DNA of 19,590 nucleotides, taken from contig USHI01000009.1 in assembly GCA_900554405.1 (NCBI GenBank), positions 1-19,590 of the forward strand, given 5' to 3'. This document shows positions 1 to 7,727 of this stretch, piece after piece (position 1 is the first letter of the stretch; each line of letters starts with the position of its first letter). Under the pieces are notes generated by a model. It was not told where the DNA came from, did no database searches, and saw only the letters and a program-made list of their open reading frames with translations. The position numbers were made by a program, and so were the translations under genes. This stretch comes from an uncultured Eubacteriales bacterium (GTDB taxonomy: Bacteria; Bacillota; Clostridia; Oscillospirales; CAG-382).

Positions 1-137
1 AAAGCGAAAGCGTTGCCGGCGATTATAAGGCTCTTTCGGAGCTTTACCAAAAGCAAACGGATGCCGAAAAAAAGTCGGAAGCAATGTACGAAGAGCTTAT
101 GGAGCTGGAAGAGTTTATCGGCTCCGAAGGCGAATAA
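1..137 (+). CDS. C-terminal tail of a probable ABC-F family ATPase (partial)
   Basis: The third forward frame is open from the left edge to a TAA at 135-137 and gives 44 residues, so the gene starts before the window. What is visible is a charged, helical, acidic tail with the pattern DYKAL-x-EL-x(7)-AEKK-x(4)-YEELMELEEF. This resembles the end of ABC-F proteins (ribosome-associated ATPases for translation or antibiotic protection), where a Lys/Glu-rich helix with a Tyr-x-x-Leu/Trp-Glu-Glu-Leu pattern closes the protein. No ATPase motif falls inside the window, so the assignment rests on this tail alone; any protein with an acidic coiled-coil end could look similar. The overlapping frame-1 reading from position 13 is a shadow. 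The next gene begins 51 bases later on the same strand and may be co-transcribed. Confidence 0.5.
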   Translation, partial: SESVAGDYKALSELYQKQTDAEKKSEAMYEELMELEEFIGSEGE

Positions 138-188
138 ATACTCCGCCCGTTTAATATTATTAAGCAAGAATATTGAAGGGGCGATAAA

Positions 189-662
189 ATGTTTGTTTTT
201 ACAATGAAGGCTTCGGGTATCAAATTTTTTGCGGTGCTTACCGTCGCTGTTGCGGTGCTGGTGCTGCTGATAAGCTTTCTCCCGGCGATAAGCGCCGCAT
301 CCGATGCCGCCGCGGTAACGACCGACTACCGCAATATCGAGGATGAAGGCGACATGATCGGCTTTCTGAAAGGCTTCGGATACGAAACCGAATCTAACGC
401 CTGCGAGACTTACGAGCTGACCATACCCGAGGAGTTCAACGGCGTTTTCGAAAAGTACAACGAGATACAACGTGCGCAGGGGCTCAATCTCAAACGCTAC
501 CCCGGCAAAAGCGCGACTGCCTATGTCTTCAGAGTGACGAATTACGGCACGGAGGGGGACGTCTTTGCCACCCTGTTCGTCCGTGGCGGCAGGATCATAG
601 CCGGGGATATTTCTTCACCCGCGGGCGAAGGTTTTGTTCACGGATTCCGCCGCGAAGCGTGA
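189..662 (+). CDS. Small exported/membrane-anchored DUF4830-like protein
   Basis: The product has 157 residues. A hydrophobic segment at about residues 12-36 acts as a signal peptide or anchor, so the rest should sit outside the membrane. The soluble part has the layout I associate with DUF4830 proteins of Firmicutes: a FLKGFGYE stretch near 59-66, a TIPEEFNGVFEKYN segment near 78-91, QGLNLKRYPGK near 97-107, then beta-strand-like sequence ending in GGRIIAGDISS and a final GF-x-HGF. The function of this family is unknown. I chose ATG 189 because GAAGGGG lies about 7 bases upstream; the in-frame ATG at 204 has no ribosome site. It follows the probable ABC-F gene on the same strand, with no terminator between them. 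Product function is not assigned. Confidence 0.8.
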   Translation: MFVFTMKASGIKFFAVLTVAVAVLVLLISFLPAISAASDAAAVTTDYRNIEDEGDMIGFLKGFGYETESNACETYELTIPEEFNGVFEKYNEIQRAQGLNLKRYPGKSATAYVFRVTNYGTEGDVFATLFVRGGRIIAGDISSPAGEGFVHGFRREA

Positions 663-712
663 TTATTATGCAATTTTCATAAACCGACGGGTGAAAATTT
701 GGGTAAATAATC
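661..712. other. Two-stem inverted-repeat structure after the DUF4830-like gene
   Basis: GATTATT (661-667) pairs with AATAATC (706-712), and inside it AATTTTCA (672-679) pairs with TGAAAATT (692-699), leaving a 12-base loop. The outer arm overlaps the end of the stop codon region. It is not followed by an immediate T-run, so it is not a textbook terminator, but a run of eight T follows at 728-735. It could end the upstream transcript or be part of the leader of the ABC ATPase gene at 789. Confidence 0.4.
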
Positions 713-788
713 ACTTTCATTTCCGCATTTTTTTTGCTATTATATGTGATGTTAGAAAATGAGGTAAGCCCTCATATGGAGGTTTCAA

Positions 789-1922
789 ATGGCAAGTGTA
801 TCGTTTAAGCACATTTACAAAAGATTCCCCGGCGGCGTAACTGCCGTTTCCGATTTCTGTCTCGAAATCAAGGATAAGGAATTCGTAATACTCGTCGGCC
901 CTTCCGGATGCGGTAAAACAACCACGCTCCGTATGATCGCCGGTCTTGAAGAAATTACCGAAGGTGAACTTTATATCGACAACAAGCGCGTCAATGACGT
1001 CGCTCCCAAAGACAGAGATATAGCGATGGTGTTCCAGAACTATGCTCTTTATCCGCATATGTCCGTCTTCGAAAATATGGCGTTCGGTCTTAAGCTCCGC
1101 AAGGTCAGAAAAGAAGAAATCAAGCGTCGCGTCGAAGAAGCGGCAAGAATACTTGATATCACCCACCTGCTCGACAGAAAGCCCAAGGCTCTGTCCGGCG
1201 GTCAGAAGCAGCGTGTCGCTCTCGGACGTGCAATCGTCCGCGAACCGAAGGTATTCCTTCTCGACGAGCCGCTCTCCAACCTCGATGCAAAGCTCCGTGC
1301 ATCCATGAGATCCGAGCTTACCAAGCTTCACCAGAAGCTCCAGACAACCTTCATTTACGTTACCCACGACCAGGTCGAAGCTATGACAATGGCTACCCGT
1401 ATCGTCGTTATGAAGGACGGTATCATCCAGCAGGTCGACACCCCGCAGAATCTTTACGATTACCCCTGCAATATCTTTGTTGCCGGCTTTATCGGAACTC
1501 CGCAGATGAACTTTGTCAATGCGAAGATCACCAAGCCCAAGGGTCAGAACGACTGCTTCCTCGAATTCGACAACATCAGCTTTAAGCTTGATCCCGTCGT
1601 TTTCGAAGACAATAACCTTTCGGATTACATCGGCAAAGAGGTCATCGCGGGTCTGCGTCCCGAATTGCTCCACGACGAAGCGGTATACAAAGAAAAATTC
1701 GGCGATACCACCATCAAGGCTCGTGTTGAATTCACCGAACTTATGGGCGCGGAGATATACCTTTACCTTAATATCGGCGAAGAAACCAGCCTTATCTCCC
1801 GCGTTTCCTCCCAGTCCACGGCAAAAGCCGGCGACGAGATCGAAATCGCGGTCGATACCACCCGTATCCACATATTCGACAAGGATACCGAAAAGTGCAT
1901 CGTTCACTTTGCTCAGCAGTAA
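789..1922 (+). CDS. Sugar ABC transporter ATP-binding protein, MsmX/UgpC/MalK type
   Basis: This 377-residue cytoplasmic ATPase powers sugar import by pairing with membrane permeases. All motifs are present: Walker A GPSGCGKT (37-44), Q-loop VFQNYALYPH (81-90), signature LSGGQ (135-139), Walker B VFLLDEP (155-161) and the switch His in VTHDQ (193). The segment after about residue 240 is the extended MOBE/TOBE-like C-terminal domain typical of carbohydrate importer ATPases; the length is normal for MalK/UgpC/MsmX. GGAGG at 778-782 sits ahead of ATG 789. No permease or binding-protein gene lies near it. In Firmicutes such stand-alone copies (MsmX in Bacillus, MsmK in streptococci) serve several sugar importers encoded elsewhere; I infer the same here. 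It ends at a hairpin terminator shared with the convergent gene. Confidence 0.93.
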   Translation: MASVSFKHIYKRFPGGVTAVSDFCLEIKDKEFVILVGPSGCGKTTTLRMIAGLEEITEGELYIDNKRVNDVAPKDRDIAMVFQNYALYPHMSVFENMAFGLKLRKVRKEEIKRRVEEAARILDITHLLDRKPKALSGGQKQRVALGRAIVREPKVFLLDEPLSNLDAKLRASMRSELTKLHQKLQTTFIYVTHDQVEAMTMATRIVVMKDGIIQQVDTPQNLYDYPCNIFVAGFIGTPQMNFVNAKITKPKGQNDCFLEFDNISFKLDPVVFEDNNLSDYIGKEVIAGLRPELLHDEAVYKEKFGDTTIKARVEFTELMGAEIYLYLNIGEETSLISRVSSQSTAKAGDEIEIAVDTTRIHIFDKDTEKCIVHFAQQ

Positions 1923-1940
1923 TCACACGGAATACAAAAC

Positions 1941-1972
1941 AAGGGCAGCGCAAACCGCTGCCCTTTCTGTAT
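1941..1972. terminator. Bidirectional intrinsic terminator between convergent genes
   Basis: AAGGGCAGCG (1941-1950) and CGCTGCCCTT (1956-1965) form a perfect 10-bp stem around a 5-base loop. T-rich sequence follows on the plus strand (TTTCTGTAT) and, read on the minus strand, TTGTTTTGT follows the stem. It can serve both the ABC ATPase gene ending at 1922 and the minus-strand gene ending at 2008. Confidence 0.85.
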
Positions 1973-2007
1973 ATTACCTATAAAAGCAAATGCTTTCACG
2001 GATGCGA

Positions 2008-2631
2008 TTATTTGATCGCAAAGAACATTTCCGCGAAATCCTTAATTATCTGCGCGGTACCTTCCACATCGAGTGCGCCGGAATCGATGGTGAGATGATA
2101 ATTTTTCGCATCGCCCCATGTCTTTCCGGTATAGAAGTTATAATAGGAAGCACGCTTTTTATCGGAACGGTTTATAAGCTTCCTTGCCGCCTGTTCATCG
2201 AGATTATCCAGCCGCATGATTGCTTTGATACGTTCCTCGTTGGATGTGTATACGAACACGTTAAGCACCTTATCGAAGGAGGAAAGAACATCGTCCGCGC
2301 AGCGGCCGACAAAAATGCAATCCCCTTCCGAAGCAAGGCGCTTCATTTCCTCGGACTGAATGCTGAATACGCGATCGGTGATAATGTGATCGTTTGCGCC
2401 GAAGGCGGAAATGCCGCCGTTGTAAGCGGACATGGCAAGTGAATAAAGAAAGCTGGATGTTGCCTGTTCATCCGCTTTTTCGAATGTTTCGCGCGGGATA
2501 CCGTGCTTTTCGGCAATTGCAACAAGCGCTTCGCGGTCATAACACGGGATCCCCATAAGTTCGGATAAGCGACTCCCGACCTGCGAACCGCCGGAAGCGT
2601 ACTGACGCCCGATAGTAATTATTCTGTGCAT
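2008..2631 (-). CDS. Cytidylate kinase-like family protein
   Basis: The 207-residue product resembles the cytidylate kinase-like family common in Clostridia (Pfam Cytidylate_kin2), predicted P-loop nucleotide kinases. The N-terminus MHRIITIGRQYASGGSQVG carries the family's modified P-loop (about 8-19). It is followed by the CYDRE segment (30-34), the VGRCAD block near 108-113 that corresponds to the nucleoside-binding part, and an R-x(4)-D-x(6)-Y lid-like stretch near 155-166. The reaction has not, to my knowledge, been shown for this subfamily; phosphorylation of CMP or another small molecule is an inference. AAGGGGTGG lies 4-5 bases before the ATG, and a promoter is found at 2661-2688. It is transcribed alone, divergent from the HAD phosphatase gene. 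Confidence 0.85.
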   Translation of the reverse strand: MHRIITIGRQYASGGSQVGSRLSELMGIPCYDREALVAIAEKHGIPRETFEKADEQATSSFLYSLAMSAYNGGISAFGANDHIITDRVFSIQSEEMKRLASEGDCIFVGRCADDVLSSFDKVLNVFVYTSNEERIKAIMRLDNLDEQAARKLINRSDKKRASYYNFYTGKTWGDAKNYHLTIDSGALDVEGTAQIIKDFAEMFFAIK

Positions 2632-2660
2632 GATTCCACCCCTTACGGTATTATACTATT

Positions 2661-2688
2661 ATTATATCAGATAACGCGGGAATTTCAA
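2661..2688 (-). promoter_or_regulatory. Promoter of the cytidylate kinase-like gene
   Basis: Read on the minus strand: TTGAAA (complement of 2683-2688), a 16-base spacer, then TATAAT (complement of 2661-2666). It lies about 30 bases before the start codon. A second TATAAT-like hexamer lies just downstream, so the exact start site is uncertain. Confidence 0.7.
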
Positions 2689-2708
2689 GCAATTTTTTGC
2701 AGCGATGA

Positions 2709-2737
2709 TTGAAAAGCGGAAAGCTTTGTGGTATAAT
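2709..2737 (+). promoter_or_regulatory. Promoter of the HAD phosphatase gene
   Basis: TTGAAA (2709-2714), a 17-base spacer and a perfect TATAAT (2732-2737), about 35 bases before ATG 2773. It is arranged divergently from the promoter at 2661-2688, with about 20 bases between the two -35 boxes. Confidence 0.75.
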
Positions 2738-2772
2738 CAAAATGAAATCATTCGCGTAATTCGGGTTGGCTC

Positions 2773-3435
2773 ATGAAATACGATTATCTTTTATTTGATC
2801 TCGACGGCACCTTGGTGGATACACTGCGCGGTGTTGTCATTTCCGCACAGTATGCGCTTGCAAAATACGGGATACACCGTTCGCTCGAGGAGCTGAGGCC
2901 CTTTCTCGGTCCGCCGCTTCGGTTTTCGTTTATGAACTTTGCGGGGCTTTCGGAAGTACAGGCTGTGGAAGCGATCGGCTTTTACCGCGAAAAGTACAAT
3001 GAGATCGCACTCGGCGAATCGAAGCTGTTCGACGGTATACCGGAGCTTCTTGACAAGCTGATTTCCCACGGTTACATTCTCGGCGTGGCGACCTCCAAAT
3101 ACGAAGAATATGCTGCCATAATGCTTTCATACTTTAATATAGCCGATAAATTCGAATATATTACCGGTTCCAACCTCGATGAAAGTATCAGCTCCAAGGA
3201 GCAGGTCATAGAAGAAGCGCTGCGGAGGTTCGGGATATCCGGCAGGCGCGAAAAAGCCCTTATGATCGGCGATATGAAATACGACGATATCGGCGCCGCG
3301 AAAGCGGGCATAGATTCGCTCGGTATCTATACCGGCACGGCTTCCCCGGGCGAACACGAAAAAGCGGGGGCAGTGTATATCGCGCATTCCTTCGAAGAAG
3401 CCGGCGAAATGCTCACAATACCTCCGCTCGGCTGA
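2773..3435 (+). CDS. HAD-family hydrolase, phosphoglycolate phosphatase-like
   Basis: The 220-residue product is a complete haloacid dehalogenase-type phosphatase. Motif I is LFDLDGTLVDT (nucleophile D9, acid/base D11), motif II is the GVATSK stretch with T107/S108, motif III is K142 in SSKEQV, and motif IV is IGDMKYDD (D167, D171). A helical cap lies between about residues 15 and 90. The GPPLRFSF stretch (46-53) and the AAKAGIDSLGIYTG ending match the Gph/YjjG-like group, which hydrolyses small phosphate esters such as phosphoglycolate or nucleoside monophosphates; the substrate cannot be told from sequence. The ribosome site before ATG 2773 is weak (GGGTTGG), but no better start exists and the promoter is clear. 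It converges on the next gene with a 19-base gap and no hairpin that I can see. Confidence 0.9.
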   Translation: MKYDYLLFDLDGTLVDTLRGVVISAQYALAKYGIHRSLEELRPFLGPPLRFSFMNFAGLSEVQAVEAIGFYREKYNEIALGESKLFDGIPELLDKLISHGYILGVATSKYEEYAAIMLSYFNIADKFEYITGSNLDESISSKEQVIEEALRRFGISGRREKALMIGDMKYDDIGAAKAGIDSLGIYTGTASPGEHEKAGAVYIAHSFEEAGEMLTIPPLG

Positions 3436-3454
3436 TAAGCTATTCGCGCAGGTT

Positions 3455-3904
3455 CTAATCCGCGGCTATTCTGTTCAGCATCTCGATATATTTCCCGCGG
3501 GCACGTTTTGTGTTGTAAAGCAGCATCACCGCAGCCACAAGCCAGAAGGCTATCAAAAAGTTTATCGTGTATTGCGAACTGCCGCGCAGAATCACCTCGT
3601 GGCGGATATAAAACAGCAGCGCCGTTATCAAAAGAACAATAAAATAATCCGCAACGGATTTTGTAAAAACGCCTTTTATAACACTGCCGCTGCCGCTGCC
3701 GGATATTTTCCCGCGGAAAACGCAGCAAAACGGTTCGTGCGCGATACGCGCCTTTCGAACGAGGCGCACCCTGCCGCCGCTTCTTTTGGCGACAAATATC
3801 AGATCCATCGTATCGTCACAGCCGGCAAACCTCGCAGGCGATGTCATTTCATCCCAGCGCGATTCGAGCACTTCCCTTTTGTGACCGCTGCGTATTTCGA
3901 CCAT
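3455..3904 (-). CDS. Small membrane protein of unknown function
   Basis: This gives a 149-residue product that I do not recognise. The N-terminal half (about 1-90) is hydrophilic and rich in Arg/Lys, with a VEIRSGHKREVLESRWDE start. Two hydrophobic segments follow, near residues 87-103 (ADYFIVLLITALLFYI) and 115-131 (TINFLIAFWLVAAVMLLY), then a short basic tail. The order suggests a soluble cytoplasmic domain anchored by a two-helix hairpin. I chose ATG 3904, preceded by CGGGGTG at a good distance; the in-frame TTG seven codons upstream would place the ribosome site inside the gene. A strong promoter lies at 3940-3968. It is transcribed alone and divergent from the YihY/BrkB gene. Confidence 0.7.
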   Translation of the reverse strand: MVEIRSGHKREVLESRWDEMTSPARFAGCDDTMDLIFVAKRSGGRVRLVRKARIAHEPFCCVFRGKISGSGSGSVIKGVFTKSVADYFIVLLITALLFYIRHEVILRGSSQYTINFLIAFWLVAAVMLLYNTKRARGKYIEMLNRIAAD

Positions 3905-3939
3905 TTTATCACCCCGTAAAAACAAATATCAACATATTT

Positions 3940-3968
3940 ATTATAGCATTTCATCCGCAGCAAGTCAA
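3940..3968 (-). promoter_or_regulatory. Promoter of the small membrane protein gene
   Basis: Read on the minus strand: TTGACT (complement of 3963-3968), a 17-base spacer and TATAAT (complement of 3940-3945). It lies about 36 bases before the chosen start codon at 3904. Confidence 0.75.
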
Positions 3969-3997
3969 TCCGCTTTGCAGATTAAGGAGACAGGCGA

Positions 3998-4819
3998 ATG
4001 CAAGCTCTGATTAAAAAAATCAAATACTTTTCCCGAAAGGTTTCGGCAAGCCGTATCGGCGCATATTCGGCACAGACTGCGTACTTTATGTTTTTTTCGC
4101 TTGTGCCGCTTGTCGTGCTCCTGCTTTCGCTCGTTTCGCGGCTTGATATCCTTTCCTCTTCGGAATACCTTACGACAACCGCAAAGGAGTTTTCACCATC
4201 CGTCCTCAACGGCTTCTTTTCGGATTATTTCAGCGAGCTGATCGGTGCGAATACCCTTTCGCTCACAATCGTTTCCGCATTTGTTCTGCTGTGGTCGGCA
4301 TCGAAGGGCATTTTTTCGATAATCGGCGGGCTCAATTCGGTGTATGAGGTACGAGAGTCGCGTAATTATTTCCTTCTGCGCATACTGGCTGTCTTTTATA
4401 CGGTAGTGTTCATTGTCATACTTCTCCTGGCACTTTTCCTGATGGTGTTCGGCAAGACCATAGCAAACTATATGTATTCCCTGTTCCCGAACCTGAAAGG
4501 ACTTGTTTATGTGGTTTCATCGCTGCGGTTTATTATTGGCTTTCTGATGCTGGTCGCCTTCTTCCTTTTGCTGTATAAGGCATTGCCGAGCAAGACCGTC
4601 AGATTTTCCGACCAGATGCCCGGAGCAATGATCTCGGCAACGGGATGGGTTTCGTTTTCGATACTTTTTTCCTTCTTTATAGATAACTTCAGCAATTATT
4701 CCAAGCTGTACGGCTCACTTGCGGCAGTAATGGTACTGCTTTTGTGGATGTACGTTTGTATGTACATCATGTTTATCGGTGCAGAGATAAACTTCATACT
4801 CTCACAAAATGACAACTGA
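3998..4819 (+). CDS. YihY/BrkB family inner-membrane protein
   Basis: The 273-residue product has about six membrane segments (near residues 27-46, 88-108, 127-152, 170-194, 209-228 and 238-262). It carries the family hallmarks: a SAQTAYFMFFSLVPL first helix, a LLWSASKGIFSIIGGLNSVYEV stretch at about 98-118, and a closing YGSLAAVMVLLLWMYVCMYI segment with GAEIN after it. This family was once called ribonuclease BN by mistake; its role is unsettled, with envelope or transport functions proposed. Length and topology are normal. AAGGAGA lies about 9 bases before ATG 3998. It precedes the acyltransferase operon by 92 bases, but that operon has its own promoter, so a functional link is uncertain. 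Confidence 0.92.
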   Translation: MQALIKKIKYFSRKVSASRIGAYSAQTAYFMFFSLVPLVVLLLSLVSRLDILSSSEYLTTTAKEFSPSVLNGFFSDYFSELIGANTLSLTIVSAFVLLWSASKGIFSIIGGLNSVYEVRESRNYFLLRILAVFYTVVFIVILLLALFLMVFGKTIANYMYSLFPNLKGLVYVVSSLRFIIGFLMLVAFFLLLYKALPSKTVRFSDQMPGAMISATGWVSFSILFSFFIDNFSNYSKLYGSLAAVMVLLLWMYVCMYIMFIGAEINFILSQNDN

Positions 4820-4851
4820 TATATTTCATTCGAAACTATACCCGATTCGTG

Positions 4852-4880
4852 TTGACTTATGTAAACTGAAGTGGTATAAT
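4852..4880 (+). promoter_or_regulatory. Promoter of the MBOAT-DHHW-FkbH-ACP operon
   Basis: TTGACT (4852-4857), a 17-base spacer and a perfect TATAAT (4875-4880), about 30 bases before the MBOAT start codon. It is the only clear promoter I see upstream of the five-gene operon. Confidence 0.8.
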
Positions 4881-4911
4881 CGACCCAGAACGATTACGGA
4901 GACTGAATCAT

Positions 4912-6327
4912 ATGCTTTTTGCCGATCTTTTATTTATCTACGGTTTCTTTGTGCTCTGCTTTATCGCCTATTTTGCATTCAAAAGCATAAAGGCGCGCAA
5001 TGCAGTGCTCATCTTTTTCTCGCTGCTGTTTTATGCCTACGGCGAACCGAAGCGGATAGTCATTTACCTGCTCGGGATAGCCGTCAACTATGCTCTTTCC
5101 CTGCTGCTTGCACCGAAGAACAGCCCCCGCAAGCGCAAAACGGCGCTTGTGATATCAATACTGTTCAATATCGGTATGCTCGCGGTATTCAAATATACCG
5201 ATTTTGTGATAGATAACATCAATTCGATCTTCGGAGCCTCTATCAAGCCGACCGGTATCGTGATGCTTGTCGGTATCAGCTTTTATACCTTCCGCATGAT
5301 ATCCTACATGGTGGATGTTTATTGGGAAAAGGTAGAACTCCAACGCAACTTCGGAAAGCTCCTTCTCTTTATTTCCCTGTTCCCGACAGTCACCGCAGGC
5401 CCGATCGTGCGCTATACCACCATCGGGGGCGAGCTTACGGAGAGGACCTCATCCGTAAACGATATATACGAAGGCTTTATGCGCGTTATATGCGGGCTTT
5501 CGAAAAAGGTCATTATTTCGGACAATCTCGGGCTTCTTGTCAATAAGTGCTTCGGCGAAAACATTTCCGAAGCCTCCGTTGCCGCAACATGGGTCGGCGT
5601 GATAGCCTACACACTGCAGGTTTATTACGATTTTTCCGGGTATTCCGATATAGCGATCGGAATGGGGCGTATATTCGGCTTCCACTTCGACGAAAACTTC
5701 AACTACCCCTTTATTTGCCGCAGCATTTCGGAATTCTGGCAAAGATGGCATATGTCGCTCGGCAGCTTCTTCCGCGATTATCTGCTTTATCTCCCGATAT
5801 TCGGGCACCGTCTCCCCACGGTTTCGCTCTTCCTTGTATGGTTTACAACCGGCTTATGGCACGGCGCAAGCTGGAATTACGTTATTTGGGGGCTTTACTT
5901 CGGCGTATTTATATATATCGAAACACTGCTGGGCAAAAAGCGGCTCAAAAAAATACCCACCCCGATCATGCATATATATAACAAGCTCGTGATTATAATA
6001 GGATTCGGTATTTTCAAATTCACCTCGATGGCGGATATGGGCAACTTCTTCAAAAACCTTGTCGGCGCAAACGGAAACGCCTTTACAAACGATGCCTTCA
6101 CGGCGGCTGTGACACCGTATTTGTTCCTGCTCCTGTTGGCTGTCGCGGCAAGCTTCCCGATATTCGCCTCCTTCAAAAAGCGTCTCGCTTCTTCCGGCGA
6201 AGGGGTTCAGTCGGCTGTTATGATCTGCGGCACTGCCGTTGCGATAGCCCTTCTGTTTATTGATACGGCTCTTATTGTAAAGGCTCTCGGCTCCAATGTT
6301 CCGTTCCTTTATGCCAAGAACTTTTAA
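4912..6327 (+). CDS. MBOAT-family O-acyltransferase (AlgI/DltB-like)
   Basis: The 471-residue polytopic membrane protein belongs to the membrane-bound O-acyltransferase family, which moves acyl groups from an inner donor to a polymer outside the membrane (AlgI for alginate acetylation, DltB for D-alanylation). Visible hallmarks are GISFYTFRMISYMVDVY (121-137), FPTVTAGPIVR (157-167), YYDFSGYSDIAIGMG (238-252), FWQRWHMSLGSFFRDY (275-290, with H280) and TTGLWHGASWNYVIWG (312-327). H317 in the last block matches the invariant MBOAT histidine. About ten or more membrane segments are evident. CGGAGA precedes ATG 4912. It is the first gene of an operon that also encodes a carrier protein and an FkbH enzyme, so its donor is probably a carrier-bound acyl group rather than acetyl-CoA. 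The product of transfer is unknown. Confidence 0.95.
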   Translation: MLFADLLFIYGFFVLCFIAYFAFKSIKARNAVLIFFSLLFYAYGEPKRIVIYLLGIAVNYALSLLLAPKNSPRKRKTALVISILFNIGMLAVFKYTDFVIDNINSIFGASIKPTGIVMLVGISFYTFRMISYMVDVYWEKVELQRNFGKLLLFISLFPTVTAGPIVRYTTIGGELTERTSSVNDIYEGFMRVICGLSKKVIISDNLGLLVNKCFGENISEASVAATWVGVIAYTLQVYYDFSGYSDIAIGMGRIFGFHFDENFNYPFICRSISEFWQRWHMSLGSFFRDYLLYLPIFGHRLPTVSLFLVWFTTGLWHGASWNYVIWGLYFGVFIYIETLLGKKRLKKIPTPIMHIYNKLVIIIGFGIFKFTSMADMGNFFKNLVGANGNAFTNDAFTAAVTPYLFLLLLAVAASFPIFASFKKRLASSGEGVQSAVMICGTAVAIALLFIDTALIVKALGSNVPFLYAKNF

Positions 6328-6343
6328 GGAGGTAGCGCTGTAA

Positions 6344-7726
6344 ATGAAAAAAACCGTAACGGCTGTATGCCTTGCCCTTATCGTACTGACATTCGTTTTC
6401 ATGTTCGTATACTGCACGTTTTTCCCGCGGGAAGAGCTTTCGGATTATGTCAACCTGAAAGAAAAGCCGGTATTCTCGCTCGAAAGTCTTTTCAGCGGCG
6501 AATACTTCAACGGCATGTCGCAATACTTCACCGACACCGTACACGGTCGCGACAGGTTTATAGACTATGAAGCCCGCATCCGTTCGCTTTACGGAGTGAC
6601 CGAAAACGAAACGGTTCACAGAGTCGACGGCTCTGCCGAAAACCCATCAAGCGCGGATGCTTCATCCTCCCTGCCCGACCGCACGGAAAGCAGCAGGGAT
6701 CTGGATATTTCCCACAACAGTCACCCCGGGACGTACGACAGCAGCGAGGTATCCTATGACCCCGGCGAAACCTCCGAGGACAAGCAGGGTGCCGAGATTT
6801 CCGGTTCGATACTCATTGTCGGTTCCCGCGGGATGGAGCTTTTCGGCGGGAACGATGCGCAGGCTGTCCGCTTCGCTCAGGTTATAAGCGAATTTGCGGA
6901 ATCGCTCGATCCTTCGATAAAGGTGTATTCCATGCCGGTGCCGAAGGCGAGCGCCTATTACCTTGCTCTTGCGGATACGGAAAAATACAACAGCTACCTT
7001 ACCCGCAACAAGGATACGATGGATCTTATCCGCAATAACCTTTCGGACCGTGTCACGGATATCAACGTATACAATATTCTCGGCGTTCATTCCAACGAGC
7101 ATATCTACTTCCGTACCGACCACCATTGGACGGCGCTCGGCGCGTATTACGGAGCAAAAGTATTCTGCGAACAGGCTGGGCTCGGTATTTCGGATTTAAG
7201 TGAATACCGCAAGTATGTACGCGAAAACTATATCGGAACGCTTTATAAGTTTTCCGGCAACAATCCCGTACTGCTCAACAATCCGGAGGATCTCGAAACC
7301 TATGTGCCTCCGGTCGGTTACAGCATTAAGTATTACAGCAACAAGGATTTCACCGGCGAGTTCGATCATTTCGATACCTCCAACGGAGAGCAATACACCG
7401 GACTTTACTGGTTCTATCCGGATAAATACAGGAGCGAATGGTATTCGACATTCCTGCATGGAGATCTCAATTCCGTTATAATCAAATCCGAAGCCTGCCG
7501 CAACGGCAGAAAACTGCTGCTTGTAAAGGACAGCTACGGCAACGCGCTTCCCCAGTATCTTCTCGAAGCATACGAGGAAATATACGTTGTCGACGGCAGA
7601 ACCTTCACCGTGCCGCTGCGCAGCATTATCAACGATTACGGTATAACGGATGTACTTTTTGCGGAAAGCCTGTTTTCCGCGGTAAGCGAAAAAATCATCA
7701 ACCAAGTCAAGGAGCTTTGCAAGTAA
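6344..7726 (+). CDS. DHHW family protein, AlgJ/AlgX-like SGNH domain, membrane-anchored
   Basis: The 460-residue product has an N-terminal hydrophobic anchor (about 4-23). A juxtamembrane region (30-90) and a low-complexity Ser/Asp/Glu linker (about 95-150) come next. A C-terminal DHHW domain then begins near ILIVGSRGMELFGG (157-169). The family-naming motif RTDHHW (257-262) supplies the Asp and His of an SGNH-type triad, and KDSYGNAL (395-402) supplies the likely nucleophile S397, by analogy with the AlgJ/AlgX acetyltransferases. The catalytic domain should sit outside the membrane and complete transfer of an acyl group delivered by the MBOAT protein. AAGGAGG lies 11 bases before ATG 6344, 16 bases after the MBOAT stop; the next DHHW gene starts one base after this stop. 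A hydrolase rather than transferase role is possible. Confidence 0.9.
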   Translation: MKKTVTAVCLALIVLTFVFMFVYCTFFPREELSDYVNLKEKPVFSLESLFSGEYFNGMSQYFTDTVHGRDRFIDYEARIRSLYGVTENETVHRVDGSAENPSSADASSSLPDRTESSRDLDISHNSHPGTYDSSEVSYDPGETSEDKQGAEISGSILIVGSRGMELFGGNDAQAVRFAQVISEFAESLDPSIKVYSMPVPKASAYYLALADTEKYNSYLTRNKDTMDLIRNNLSDRVTDINVYNILGVHSNEHIYFRTDHHWTALGAYYGAKVFCEQAGLGISDLSEYRKYVRENYIGTLYKFSGNNPVLLNNPEDLETYVPPVGYSIKYYSNKDFTGEFDHFDTSNGEQYTGLYWFYPDKYRSEWYSTFLHGDLNSVIIKSEACRNGRKLLLVKDSYGNALPQYLLEAYEEIYVVDGRTFTVPLRSIINDYGITDVLFAESLFSAVSEKIINQVKELCK

Positions 7727-7727
7727 C

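Noticed and set aside
717..1907. Long minus-strand reading frame of 396 codons opposite the ABC ATPase
   Set aside because: It is the antisense shadow of a gene with all ATPase motifs; it matches no family and its product has Cys-rich, improbable composition.
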